From contig CAVZKP010000020.1 in the NCBI GenBank assembly GCA_963775875.1, positions 62,001 to 126,000 of the forward strand: a DNA stretch of 64,000 nt. The letters are read 5' to 3'. Positions 1 to 10,559 of this stretch are shown here, piece after piece; the first letter of the stretch is position 1, and each line of letters starts with the position of its first letter. The notes under the pieces are model-generated. The model was not told the origin of the DNA, made no database searches, and saw nothing but the letters and a program-made list of their open reading frames with translations. Both the position numbers and the translations under genes were made by a program. Source of the DNA: AP-15 sp963775875 (lineage in GTDB: Bacteria > Pseudomonadota > Alphaproteobacteria > ATCC43930 > CGMCC-115725).

Positions 1-212
1 CGATCATCTACGTCTTCGGGCCGCAAGGATCGAGCACACCGGCGCCGGGAGGTGTGCTGCACGGCACCGGCGTGATCCGCGGCGGCGAGCTTAGGTTTCA
101 GAATAACGACGGCAGCCAGTTTGCCTTTCGACCAGGGATCGTCGATATGACGGGACACCTGATCAACCCGAAAGGCGAGAGCTTCGAAGCGACCTTCAAG
201 CAGACGCCATAG
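1..212 (+). CDS. C-terminal end of an unidentified protein (partial)
   Basis: A reading frame is open from the window edge (codons start at base 3) to a TAG at 210-212, giving about 69 residues that end in ...ATFKQTP. Codon choice and composition look like real coding sequence: short beta-like stretches such as GELRFQNNDGSQFAFRPG and no low-complexity runs. The start lies outside the window, so no family can be assigned. It precedes hrcA by 150 bp and runs in the same direction. A small secreted or beta-rich protein is possible, but that is only an impression from composition. Confidence 0.5.
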   Translation, partial: IIYVFGPQGSSTPAPGGVLHGTGVIRGGELRFQNNDGSQFAFRPGIVDMTGHLINPKGESFEATFKQTP

Positions 213-362
213 CTGCCGACCGGCGGCGACGAGTTGACCTCGGCGACCGGCGTTACCAAATTTCGCCAACGCCGAGGGCGATTGCCGAATGGCCAAGTCG
301 CCGTCGCGTACGTCACGCCTCGACGGGAATCGCATATTGGATCTGACTATCGCAACCTGCAT

Positions 363-1421
363 ATGCCTCGATCCCTCGTCCCTTCCCCAATCAATGAGCT
401 GAACGAGCGCAGCCGCGAGATTTTTCGCCTGATCGTCGACGGCTATGTCGCCACCGGCGAGCCGATCGGCTCGCGCACCTTGTCGCGGCTGTTGGGCCAG
501 AATTTATCACCGGCGACGATCCGCAACGTGATGGCCGACCTCGAAGAGGCGGGACTGCTCTATTCGCCGCATACCTCAGCCGGACGGCTGCCGACCGAAG
601 CCGGGCTGCGACTGTTTGTCCACGGCCTGCTGGAGGTCGGAAGGCTCGCCGAGGACGAGCGCCGCAGCCTCGAAAGCCTTTGTCTGGCGCGCGGCAGGAG
701 CCTGCCGCAGGCGCTGGACGAAGCGATCAGTGCGCTCTCGGGTCTGGCGCATTGCGCCGGGGTGGTTGTCGCGCCCAAGCAGGACCGGCCGCTGAAGCAT
801 CTGGAATTTGTCCATCTCGGGCCGGGACGCGCGCTCGTCGTCCTGGTCACCGAGGATGGCCTGGTCGAAAACCGGGTCATCGAGGTGCCGCTGGGGCTGC
901 CACCCTCAGCCTTGATCTCGGCGGGCAATTATCTGAGCGCCCGGCTGATCGGCCGGACCATCGAGGAGGCTCGGTCCGAAATCCAGCAGGAGATCGAGTC
1001 GCACCAGGTGCAGCTCGACGTGCTGACCTCGAAGCTCGTCGCCGCGGGGCTAGCGAGTTGGGCCGGGGGCGACAAGGGTAGCGCCCTGATCGTTCGCGGC
1101 CAGGCCAATCTGCTCGACGACGTGACCGCCCTGGCCGACCTTGAAAGGCTGCGCACCTTGTTCGAGATGCTGGAGACGCGCGAGACCATCCTGCGCCTGC
1201 TCGACGCCAGCAAGCAGGGCGAGGGGGTGCAGATCTTCATCGGCGCCGAAAGCCACCTGTTCGGGGTGACCGGCTGCTCGATGGTGATCGCGCCCTATCA
1301 CAACAGCCGCGAGCAGATCGTCGGCGCGATCGGGGTGATCGGCCCCACCCGGATCAACTACGCCCGGATTATCCCGATGGTGGACTATACCGCCAAGGTG
1401 ATCGGGCGCCTTATCGGATAG
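363..1421 (+). CDS. hrcA: Heat-inducible transcription repressor HrcA
   Basis: HrcA is the repressor that binds CIRCE operators in front of chaperone genes and is kept active by GroEL. The protein is 352 aa, the usual family length. An N-terminal winged-helix domain (about 1-90, with SREIFRLIVDGYVATGEPIGS and SPATIRNVMADLEEAGLL) is followed by the GAF-like HrcA domain, ending in IGVIGPTRINYARIIPMV. The frame is open further upstream to base 234, but ATG 363 starts exactly where the family begins (MPRSLVPSPINELNER), so the upstream part is unlikely to be translated. grpE starts 5 bp after the stop, so the two are probably cotranscribed. No CIRCE repeat is visible upstream. Confidence 0.95.
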   Translation: MPRSLVPSPINELNERSREIFRLIVDGYVATGEPIGSRTLSRLLGQNLSPATIRNVMADLEEAGLLYSPHTSAGRLPTEAGLRLFVHGLLEVGRLAEDERRSLESLCLARGRSLPQALDEAISALSGLAHCAGVVVAPKQDRPLKHLEFVHLGPGRALVVLVTEDGLVENRVIEVPLGLPPSALISAGNYLSARLIGRTIEEARSEIQQEIESHQVQLDVLTSKLVAAGLASWAGGDKGSALIVRGQANLLDDVTALADLERLRTLFEMLETRETILRLLDASKQGEGVQIFIGAESHLFGVTGCSMVIAPYHNSREQIVGAIGVIGPTRINYARIIPMVDYTAKVIGRLIG

Positions 1422-1426
1422 GACGG

Positions 1427-2011
1427 ATGATGGACGATACCAGAACCCCCCAGGAGACGGCGTCCGATGGAGCCTCGGCCGCCGCCAACAACAATTTCGA
1501 CGAAATCGCCGAGGTCTCGCCGGAGGCGCGGGCGGCAGCGCTCGAAGCCGAACTCGCCGATCACAAGGACCGGCTGCTGCGCGCGCTCGCCGAGGCCGAG
1601 AACACTCGGCGCCGGGCTCAGCGCGAGCGCGAGGACGCATCGAAATACGCCATTACCGGCTTTGCCAAGGATCTGCTGTCGGCTGCCGACAATCTGCGCC
1701 GGGCGCTCGACAGTCTCCCCGAGGCAGAGGTCCGGGACGAACGCACCCGCAGCCTGCTCGCCGGGGTCGCAGCGACCGAGCGCGAATTGCTATCGGTCTT
1801 CGAGCGGCACGGCATTCGCCGCATCAATCCGCAGGGCGAGCGTTTCGACCACAATTTCCATCAGGCGATCTACGAGGCCGAGCGGGCTGACCAGCCCGCC
1901 GGGACGGTCGTCGAAGTGTTGCAGCCCGGATATGTGCTGCATGACCGCCTGCTGCGGCCGGCCATGGTCGGCGTTGCCAAGCAGCCGCTGAAACCGGCCG
2001 AGCCGTTGTAG
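1427..2011 (+). CDS. grpE: Nucleotide exchange factor GrpE
   Basis: GrpE releases ADP from DnaK and so drives the chaperone cycle. The protein is 194 aa. It has an acidic N-terminus, a long coiled coil rich in Glu, Arg and Ala at about 40-95 (LADHKDRLLRALAEAENTRRR), and a C-terminal beta domain with the conserved FDHNFHQAIYEAE and GYVLHDRLLRPAMVGVAK. It lies 5 bp downstream of hrcA and 121 bp upstream of dnaK, in the same direction. Two adjacent ATGs (1427 and 1430) are possible starts. Confidence 0.96.
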   Translation: MMDDTRTPQETASDGASAAANNNFDEIAEVSPEARAAALEAELADHKDRLLRALAEAENTRRRAQREREDASKYAITGFAKDLLSAADNLRRALDSLPEAEVRDERTRSLLAGVAATERELLSVFERHGIRRINPQGERFDHNFHQAIYEAERADQPAGTVVEVLQPGYVLHDRLLRPAMVGVAKQPLKPAEPL

Positions 2012-2033
2012 CGCGCCGGCCGCAAACTTATAT
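2004..2033 (+). promoter_or_regulatory. Candidate heat-shock or vegetative promoter for dnaK
   Basis: CGTTGT (2004-2009) and CTTATAT (2027-2033) are separated by 17 bp at the end of grpE, about 100 bp upstream of the dnaK ATG. The -10 side fits the alphaproteobacterial RpoH pattern (CYTATNT) well, while the -35 side matches CTTG only partly. It would give dnaK-dnaJ its own transcript. This is inferred from pattern alone. Confidence 0.4.
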
Positions 2034-2132
2034 AACCCTGCAAAGTCAGGGGATGACTGAACGACCACTTCCCGGGGGATCGGGACGGTGCTTCCCCAGG
2101 CCGCCCGGTCCTGCTTTTGAAATGAGGTGTCT

Positions 2133-4079
<1,947 letters not shown>

Positions 4080-4113
4080 CCGACGCTGCAGCGCAAATGC
4101 AGATCGAATGCGG

Positions 4114-4141
4114 TCACCCCGGCGCGTACCCGCCGGGGTGA
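4114..4141 (+). other. Stem-loop between dnaK and dnaJ
   Basis: A perfect 11-bp inverted repeat (TCACCCCGGCG at 4114-4124, CGCCGGGGTGA at 4131-4141) with a 6-nt loop lies in the dnaK-dnaJ spacer. No T-run follows, so it is not a canonical intrinsic terminator. It is more likely a processing, mRNA-stability or partial attenuation element that lowers dnaJ relative to dnaK. Confidence 0.6.
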
Positions 4142-4183
4142 TTCGCGGCGGCAACCCCTCCTCCTAGCGAACGCCCATCGATC

Positions 4184-5311
4184 ATGGCCAAGCAAGATTT
4201 TTATGAGATTCTCGGCGTCGCCAAATCGGCCAGCGCTGACGATCTGAAGAAAGCCTATCGCAAACTTGCGATGCAATATCACCCGGATCGGAATTCGGGG
4301 GATAAGAGCGCCGAACAGAAGTTCAAAGACCTCAACGAGGCCTACGATATCCTGAAGGACGACCAGAAGCGCGCCGCCTATGATCGGTACGGCCATGCCG
4401 CCTTCGAGCAAGGCGGACGCAGCCCCGGCGATTTTGGCTTTTCCGGCGGGTTCGCCGACATCTTCGACGAGATGTTTGGCGAGTTTATGGGCAACAGCCG
4501 GCGCGGCCAGGCTGGGCCGAGCCGCGGCAGCGATCTACGCTACAACCTCGAAATTTCGATCGAGGAAGGTTTTCGCGGCAAACAAACCACCATCCGGGTG
4601 CCCAATCTTGTCGCCTGCGACCAATGCAACGGCAGCGGAGCCGAGGCCGGTTCCAAACCGGTCTCCTGTCAGACTTGCCACGGACGCGGGCGCATTCGCA
4701 CGCAGCAAGGGTTCTTCTCGGTTGAGCGTACCTGCCACAACTGCCAGGGCGCAGGACGAGTTATCGAGAAGCCGTGTAAAAGCTGCGCCGGTCAGGGTCG
4801 GGTGCGGCGCGAGAAGACCTTGTCGGTCAATATCCCGCCCGGGGTCGAGGACGGAACCCGGATCCGCCTTGCCGGCGAAGGCGAGGTTGGGGTGCGCGGC
4901 GCGGCGCCGGGCGATCTCTACATCTTTATCAGCGTGGCGCCGCATCAGATCTTTCAACGCGACGGCGCTAATATCTATTGCCGGGTCCCGATCCCGATCA
5001 CGACGGCGGCGCTCGGCGGCAACATCGAGGTTCCGACCGTCGACGGCAGCCGGGCGCGGGTCGCGGTGCCGGCCGGCACGCAATCGGGTCACCGGTTCCG
5101 GCTCAAGGCAAAGGGGATGACGGTGCTACGCTCTACCGCGCGCGGTGACATGTTTATCGAGGCGACGGTCGAAACTCCGGTCAATCTGACCAAGCGCCAA
5201 CAGGAGTTGTTGCGCGAATTCGAGAAAGAGGGCGAAAACGCCAGCACCCACCCGGAAAGCGAAGGCTTCTTCGCCCGGGTCAAGGAATTCTTCGAAGATT
5301 TGAGAGAGTAG
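4184..5311 (+). CDS. dnaJ: Chaperone protein DnaJ
   Basis: A type I Hsp40 co-chaperone that delivers substrates to DnaK and stimulates its ATPase. The protein is 375 aa. The J domain (1-70) has the HPD motif at 33-35. A Gly/Phe-rich linker follows (FGFSGGFADIF). The zinc domain has four CxxCxGxG repeats (CDQCNGSG, CQTCHGRG, CHNCQGAG, CKSCAGQG). The C-terminal substrate-binding domains contain VNIPPGVEDGTRIRLAGEGE. It is the last gene of the chaperone run and converges on glnD 97 bp away. Confidence 0.97.
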   Translation: MAKQDFYEILGVAKSASADDLKKAYRKLAMQYHPDRNSGDKSAEQKFKDLNEAYDILKDDQKRAAYDRYGHAAFEQGGRSPGDFGFSGGFADIFDEMFGEFMGNSRRGQAGPSRGSDLRYNLEISIEEGFRGKQTTIRVPNLVACDQCNGSGAEAGSKPVSCQTCHGRGRIRTQQGFFSVERTCHNCQGAGRVIEKPCKSCAGQGRVRREKTLSVNIPPGVEDGTRIRLAGEGEVGVRGAAPGDLYIFISVAPHQIFQRDGANIYCRVPIPITTAALGGNIEVPTVDGSRARVAVPAGTQSGHRFRLKAKGMTVLRSTARGDMFIEATVETPVNLTKRQQELLREFEKEGENASTHPESEGFFARVKEFFEDLRE

Positions 5312-5343
5312 ATCCTCGCTCGCCCGCGCCCCGCTTGGTCCGG

Positions 5344-5388
5344 AAGCGCCGCTCAGATGAGGGGCGTACCGGCCCAAGGCTGGCGCTT
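5344..5388. terminator. Possible bidirectional terminator between dnaJ and glnD
   Basis: AAGCGCC (5344-5350) pairs with GGCGCTT (5382-5388), and a smaller GGGC/GCCC pair sits inside the loop. It lies between two convergent genes, where a shared terminator is expected, but no clear T-run follows on either strand. Confidence 0.25.
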
Positions 5389-5408
5389 ATGCTAACTCAC
5401 CAACTAAC

Positions 5409-8193
5409 TCACTCCGCCGCTGCGGGCTCGCGTTGCGGGGCTAGCGGGACCCCCGGATTGGCCTTGGCCAGTACCGCCTCGAGGGTGGTGCGAATTTCGG
5501 CGAGCTTGACCGGGTGCTCGACCTTATGGCCGAACAGGTTCCTGACATAGAAGACGTCCACCACCTTTTCGCCGTAGGTCGAAATCTTCGCGCTCGACAC
5601 CTGGAGGCTGAGGCGGGTCAGCTCGCGGGTCAGTTCGAACAACAGCCCGGGCCGGTCGCGGCCGTTAACCTCGATCACCGTATGCGAGGCGCTTGCCTTA
5701 TTGTCGACGAGGACCCGCGGCGCCACTGTAAATACCTGCATCCGGCTTGGAAAGGCGGGCGGACGGGCCAAGCTCGCGATGCGGGTTCAAATCGCCGGTC
5801 AGAACGTTCTCAAATACCACCGCGAGCCTGGCGAGCTTGTCCGGGCGGTCGAAGGCCCGGCCTGCCAGGTCCTGGACCCAGAACGTATCGAGGGCCATGC
5901 CGTTCGACATCGTCATGATCCGGGCATCGACGATGTTGGCGCCACTGACCGCGAGCGCCCCGGCGATGCGCGAGAACAGGCCGGCGTGATCGGCGGTATA
6001 GAGCGTAATCTCGGTCACCGCACGCTGCGGATCGACGCGCTTTTCGACCGTGAGCGGCGCGCCGCTGGCCTCCGCCTCGCGCATCAGCCGCGCATGCCGG
6101 GCATGGGTGTCAGGATCGAAGGACAGCCAGTAGAAGGGATAGCCGCTCTTGATGAATGCCGCGAATTCCTCTTCGCGGAAATCCGGCAGCCGCTCCCGCG
6201 CCGCAGCCTGGGCGGCGGCAACCCGAGAATCCTGCGCTTCGACCGTCAATCCGCCCGACATCATCTCGACAGCGCGGTGATAGAGGTCGCGCAGCAGGGC
6301 CGCCTTCCAGCCGTTCCACACATTCGGACCGACCGCCCGGATGTCGGCGACGGTCAGGATCAGCAGCAGCTTCAACCGCTCCGGCGACTGCACATGCCCG
6401 ACAAAATCGCCGATCGTCTGCGGGTCGCTGATGTCCCGCTTGAATGCGGTGCCGCTCATCAGGAGGTGCCAGCGCACCAGCCAGGCTACCGTCTCGGTCT
6501 CCTCGGCCGAGAGCCCGAGACGCGGGCCAAGCCGGAGGGCGACGCGCTCGCCGAGCACGGAATGGTCGCCGCCGCGTCCCTTCGCGATGTCGTGCAGCAA
6601 CACCGCGAGATAAAGCGCACGGCGCGAGACGATCGTCGCCGCCAGCGCCGTCGCCAGCGGCAACTCGTCGTTTAGCAGCCCGGTTTCGATCTTGTGCGCG
6701 ATGCCGATCGCGAACAGCGTATGCTCGTCGACCGTATAATGGTGGTACATGTCGTATTGCATCTGCGCCACGACACGTCCGAAGTCAGGAATGAAGCGGC
6801 CGAAGACACCGGCCTCGTTCATCCGCCGCAGCGCTGTCTCCGGGTCCTTGCGCGAAGTCAGGATTTCGAGAAACAGCCGGTTCGCCTCCGGATCCTCACG
6901 CAGCCGCTTGTCGATCAGCCGAAGCGATTGGCTCGCCCGGCGCAGCGCACGCGGGTGGATATCGAGCCCTTGCTGCTGCGCGACGTGGAACAGACGCAAC
7001 AGCGCCACCGGGTCCTTTTTGAAGAAATCCTCGGAGGGTATCGTCAGGCGCTCGCCATCAAGCACGAACCCTTCGAGGCCCCGCCGCCCCGCCCCTACCC
7101 CCCAGCGCACCCAGGAAAGCCGCCGCTTGCGCTTCTGATCGGCTTCGAGGATGGCGCAGAAGATCCGGGTCAGGTCGCCGACATCCTTGGCCACCAGAAA
7201 ATAATGCTTCATAAATCGTTCGACGCCGCGGCTGCCGGCGTGGTCGGTGTAGCCCATCCGCCGCCCGATCTCGCTCTGCAGATCGAAGGTCAGCAGTTCC
7301 TCGGCGCGTCCGGCGAGATAATGCAGGTGGCAGCGAACCGTCCACAAAAAGCTCTGCGCCCGGGCGAAGCGCTGCGACTCCTCGGCCGACAGCACGCCGA
7401 GATCGACCAGCTTGGCGACATCGTCGATCCGATAGATGTATTTGGCGAGCCAGAACAGGGTGTGCAGGTCTCTGAGCCCGCCCTTCCCTTCCTTGACGTT
7501 CGGTTCGAGCTTGTACCGGCTATCTCCGACCCGACGGTGCCGCTCGTCGCGCTCGGCCAGTTTGGCTTCGATGAATTGCGCCGCGGTGCCGCGCACCACT
7601 TCGGCGTCGAAGCGCTTCTTGAGCTCGCGGAACAGCGCCTCGTCGCCCCACAGATAGCGCGCCTCGAGTAGGCCGGTGCGGATGGTCAAGTCGGATTTGG
7701 CCTGGCGCAGGCATTCCTCGACCGAACGCGTCGACTGCCCGATCTTGAGGCCGAGATCCCACAGCAGGTAAAGGAGCGACTCGACAACCTGCTCGGTATG
7801 GGGGGTCTGCTTGTAGGGCATCAGGAAAAGCAGGTCGATGTCGGAGTAGGGCGCCAACTCGCCGCGGCCATAGCCGCCGACCGCGACCAGAGCCAGCCTC
7901 TCGCCCGAAGTCGGATTGGGCAGCGGATAGATTTCCGATGTAACCAGATCGAACAGCGTGCGGATCAGCTGATCCATTAGAAAGCATTGCTCGCGCACCA
8001 CCGCCGTGCCGTCGCCGCTGGCCTCGAAACGGCGGCGAATCTCGGTGCGTCCTGCAGCCAGAGCCGCTTTCAACGGCTCGACCAGCGGCGCGCGGTCGAG
8101 GCTCAGGGTTTTGACCGACCGGGCTGCGGTCGACAATTCCTCGGCGAGCGCCCTGCGGTCGATAATTTCGCGTTGCCGCGCGATGGTGCCCAT
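5409..8193 (-). pseudogene. glnD: GlnD uridylyltransferase/uridylyl-removing enzyme, frameshifted before the last ACT domain
   Basis: GlnD is the bifunctional nitrogen sensor that uridylylates and deuridylylates PII proteins according to glutamine. The main frame runs from ATG 8193 (GGAGG just upstream) and contains the nucleotidyltransferase core GGYGRGELAPYSDIDLLFL (Asp118, Asp120), the HD domain (HDIAKGRGGDHS) and the first ACT domain (ITLYTADHAGLFSRIAGAL). Near 5740-5775 the frame is lost and the first frame ends in unrelated residues. The second ACT domain (VIEVNGRDRPGLLFELTREL) continues in the frame offset by one base, down to 5409. One extra base in the sequence explains it. Corrected length is about 930-940 aa, normal for GlnD. 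The gene is important in most proteobacteria, so a sequence error is plausible. Confidence 0.9.
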
Positions 8194-8327
8194 GACCCTC
8201 CGTCCCGGCCGCAAGGCGCGAACCCCGCGGCACGTCTCCTCCCTGCTGCGGCCGAGAGCCGCTGCTGAGCGAGATATATGGGAACGCAGGCCGAGATTCA
8301 TCCGTGGTCAGCCCTCAATCGCCGCGA

Positions 8328-9086
8328 TCACAGATGGCGGCCGGCGTCGACGGTGATGATCGACCCGGTGGTGTGAGTCAGATGGGTGATGCTGGCCATT
8401 ACCGCGAGCGCCACGTCATGCGCTTCGATCGCGCGCTTCAACGGCGTCGCCGCCGCGGCGTTGGCCATCATCTCCTCGGTGCGGCCAGGGACAAAGCCGG
8501 TATGCACCATCCCCGGCGCTACAACGACGACGCGGATCTCGGGACCGAGCACTCGCGCCAAGGCCATGCTCATCGTATTCAACGCCGCCTTCGAGGCCCC
8601 ATAGATGATCGAGCTGCCGGTGCCGTGCTGAGCGGCGCCTGAGGAGATGTTGACGATCACCCCGTCGCCGGTCTCGCGGAGCAACGGGACAAAGGCCCGG
8701 ATGGTCGCGAACGGGCCGCGCACATTGGCGGTCAGCACCGCATCGATCAGATCATCGCCGAGCGCCTCGAGATCGTGGTGCGGCACCATCCGGGTAAAAC
8801 CGGCGGAATTGACCAGGATGTCTACGCGGCCGAACTCTTCCCGGACCGCGCCGGCCACCCTGCGGATCTGGGCTGTGTCCTCCAGCGGCAGATGCATCGC
8901 CTTGTGGCCGTTGCCGGGCAACTCGACGATCAGCGTCCTCGCCCGCTCGGCTCCCTTGTTGTAGCCGACGACGACTCGCGCTCCCGCTGTGGCGAGCAGC
9001 TTCACGCTCGCGGCGCCGATGCCGCTGCTGCCGCCCGTCACCACAGCGACCTTGCCGGCGAGCGAGGCGGTATGGTCGATGGTCAT
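8328..9086 (-). CDS. Short-chain dehydrogenase/reductase (SDR family)
   Basis: A classical NAD(P)-dependent SDR of 252 aa. It has the cofactor motif GGSSGIG at 18-24, the NSAG motif, the catalytic Ser of NISSGAAQ near 148, and the YxxxK pair Tyr162/Lys166 (YGASK). The C-terminus ends with the usual TGSIITVDAGRHL. The ATG at 9086 overlaps the stop of the upstream hydrolase gene (ATGA), so translation is probably coupled. The frame continues upstream into the hydrolase only because that gene is frameshifted. The substrate is unknown. 3-oxoacyl reductase-like SDRs are the nearest general class. Confidence 0.9.
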   Translation of the reverse strand: MTIDHTASLAGKVAVVTGGSSGIGAASVKLLATAGARVVVGYNKGAERARTLIVELPGNGHKAMHLPLEDTAQIRRVAGAVREEFGRVDILVNSAGFTRMVPHHDLEALGDDLIDAVLTANVRGPFATIRAFVPLLRETGDGVIVNISSGAAQHGTGSSIIYGASKAALNTMSMALARVLGPEIRVVVVAPGMVHTGFVPGRTEEMMANAAAATPLKRAIEAHDVALAVMASITHLTHTTGSIITVDAGRHL

Positions 9087-9947
9087 GGTGATGCACTCCG
9101 GCGTTGCGCGACGATTTCGGCGAGAAGCGGATTGAACCGATCGGCCGCCTCGTACTGGACCCAATGCCCTGCCCCGGCGATGATCTCGAAGCGGGCGTCG
9201 GGCTGAACGGAACGAAGCGTTTGGGCGCGCTCGTCGAGATGCGGATAAGCGGTCGCATCGCGCCCGCCCCAGATCCCGTCGAGACGCGCCTTGATCAGGG
9301 GCAGGGCACGCACCAGCGTGTCGGCGCGCGAAAACCGGCGGCTCTTGACCCGGCCGCGCGGCGCGTTGATCGATTGGATGTAAGTTGCAAGTTCGTCGAT
9401 CTTCGCGGGATCGGCGATCATCAGCGCGCCGAGATTGTGCCGGTGGGTGGCGAGCGCCTCTGCGGCAGACGCACCTGCCGTCACCCGCTGCAGATCGGTC
9501 GGCTGACGAATCAGGCCGAGCCCGTTTGAGCCGACGACGGTAAAGGCCCGCACCCGGTCGCCGAGCTGAGCCGCGACATGCCCGCCCAGCACACCGCCGA
9601 ACGAAAACCCGGCAATGTGCAGCCGCTCGCGCCCCGGCAACACGACATCGAGCCCCTCGACGATGATCCGCGCCAGCCCCTCGGCGGTGTGCGGCTCGGG
9701 TGGGGTCAGACGACTCGCCGAGACCCGGCAGGTCGGGGGCGACGACGGTAAACGAGCGCGATAGCGGCAGCACGTTGCGGATCCAATGCGTCCACGAGCC
9801 GTAGCCGCCGTGAAACAGGACCAACGGCGGGCCGCTGCCCCAGATCCGCCACACCATGGCGCCATCGCCGCACGGTGTCTCGACCCGCGTCGCCTCTGCG
9901 GCGGTCGCATCCACCAAGGCCATGGTTTCTTTGCTGATCTCGGGCAC
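9083..9947 (-). pseudogene. Alpha/beta hydrolase, frameshifted
   Basis: An alpha/beta-hydrolase-fold enzyme of about 287 aa if corrected. The N-terminal part (from ATG 9947) has the oxyanion region PPLVLFHGGYGSWTHWIRN and the core strand VVAPDLPGLGESS. Close to 9700-9720 the frame shifts by one base. The rest, including the nucleophile elbow GFSFGG and the C-terminal histidine in GAGHWVQYE, is read in the other frame. One extra base explains it. It overlaps the SDR start by 4 bp, so the two form an operon. It resembles C-C bond hydrolases and enol-lactone hydrolases of aromatic degradation, but the substrate cannot be named. Confidence 0.8.
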
Positions 9948-10143
9948 CGATCGCTCCTGATGGTGATTTCGTACAGGCTGATAGCCGGTTTCGCGCCGCA
10001 GGCCCAGCCCCGCGTCGCATCATCGGCGCAAGTCAGCCAAATGCGTTGTTCGCTCTCCCCGACTGTCGGAGCGTAACTATATCACCCTGAGTAGGCGTCG
10101 CCGGGGACCGAACCGGGCGGGGCCGCCCCGTTCGGAGTCGGTG

Positions 10144-10539
10144 ATGCCGGAACGACAGCTCGAAGCGTTGATGTGGGCAAAGGCCTGTGAGGCGATGGAA
10201 CGCGCCGAGCGTTTGCATCGTCAGTTCTTTCATCGCGGTCATGCGACGCCCTACTGGGAAGCGCCATGCGACATCTTCGAGACCGACGACACCCTGACCA
10301 TTCTGATTGCCTTGCCCGGCGTCGCCGCCGAGGAGATCAAAGTGAGTTTGAGCGCCGGAGTGTTGATGGTTAGCGGCGAGCGCCCACTGCCGCCCGCGAT
10401 GGCACAGGGTCGAATTCATCGCCTGGAGATCCCGCATGGGCATTTCCAGCGCCGGATCGAGCTGCCGCCGATCCGCTTCGAGATTTCCGGCCGGCACCTC
10501 GCCAATGGCTGCCTGATGGTGCAGCTGCATAAGCTCTGA
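10144..10539 (+). CDS. Small heat shock protein, Hsp20/alpha-crystallin family
   Basis: A 131-aa ATP-independent holdase. The alpha-crystallin domain covers about 40-131, with YWEAPCDIFETDDTLTILIALPGV and the loop strand LSAGVLMVSGERPLP. Instead of the usual IxI tail it ends in LMVQLHKL. I chose ATG 10144 because GGAG lies about 7 bp upstream; an in-frame GTG sits one codon earlier. It is 20 bp upstream of lon in the same direction, so holdase and protease are probably coexpressed, as expected for a heat-stress pair. Confidence 0.9.
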   Translation: MPERQLEALMWAKACEAMERAERLHRQFFHRGHATPYWEAPCDIFETDDTLTILIALPGVAAEEIKVSLSAGVLMVSGERPLPPAMAQGRIHRLEIPHGHFQRRIELPPIRFEISGRHLANGCLMVQLHKL

Positions 10540-10559
10540 TTTCCAAGGATTTTTCCCAA

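Noticed and set aside
213..362. Possible CIRCE operator before hrcA
   Set aside because: No TTAGCACTC-N9-GAGTGCTAA or near match was found here, before grpE or before dnaK.
5780..5800. GGTTCAAATC resembling a tRNA T-loop
   Set aside because: It is inside the glnD coding sequence and no acceptor or anticodon stem can be formed around it.
10040..10140. RpoH promoter before hsp20
   Set aside because: CTATAT at 10077-10082 is a fair -10, but the only -35-like word (CGTTGT) is 27 bp away, too far for a promoter.
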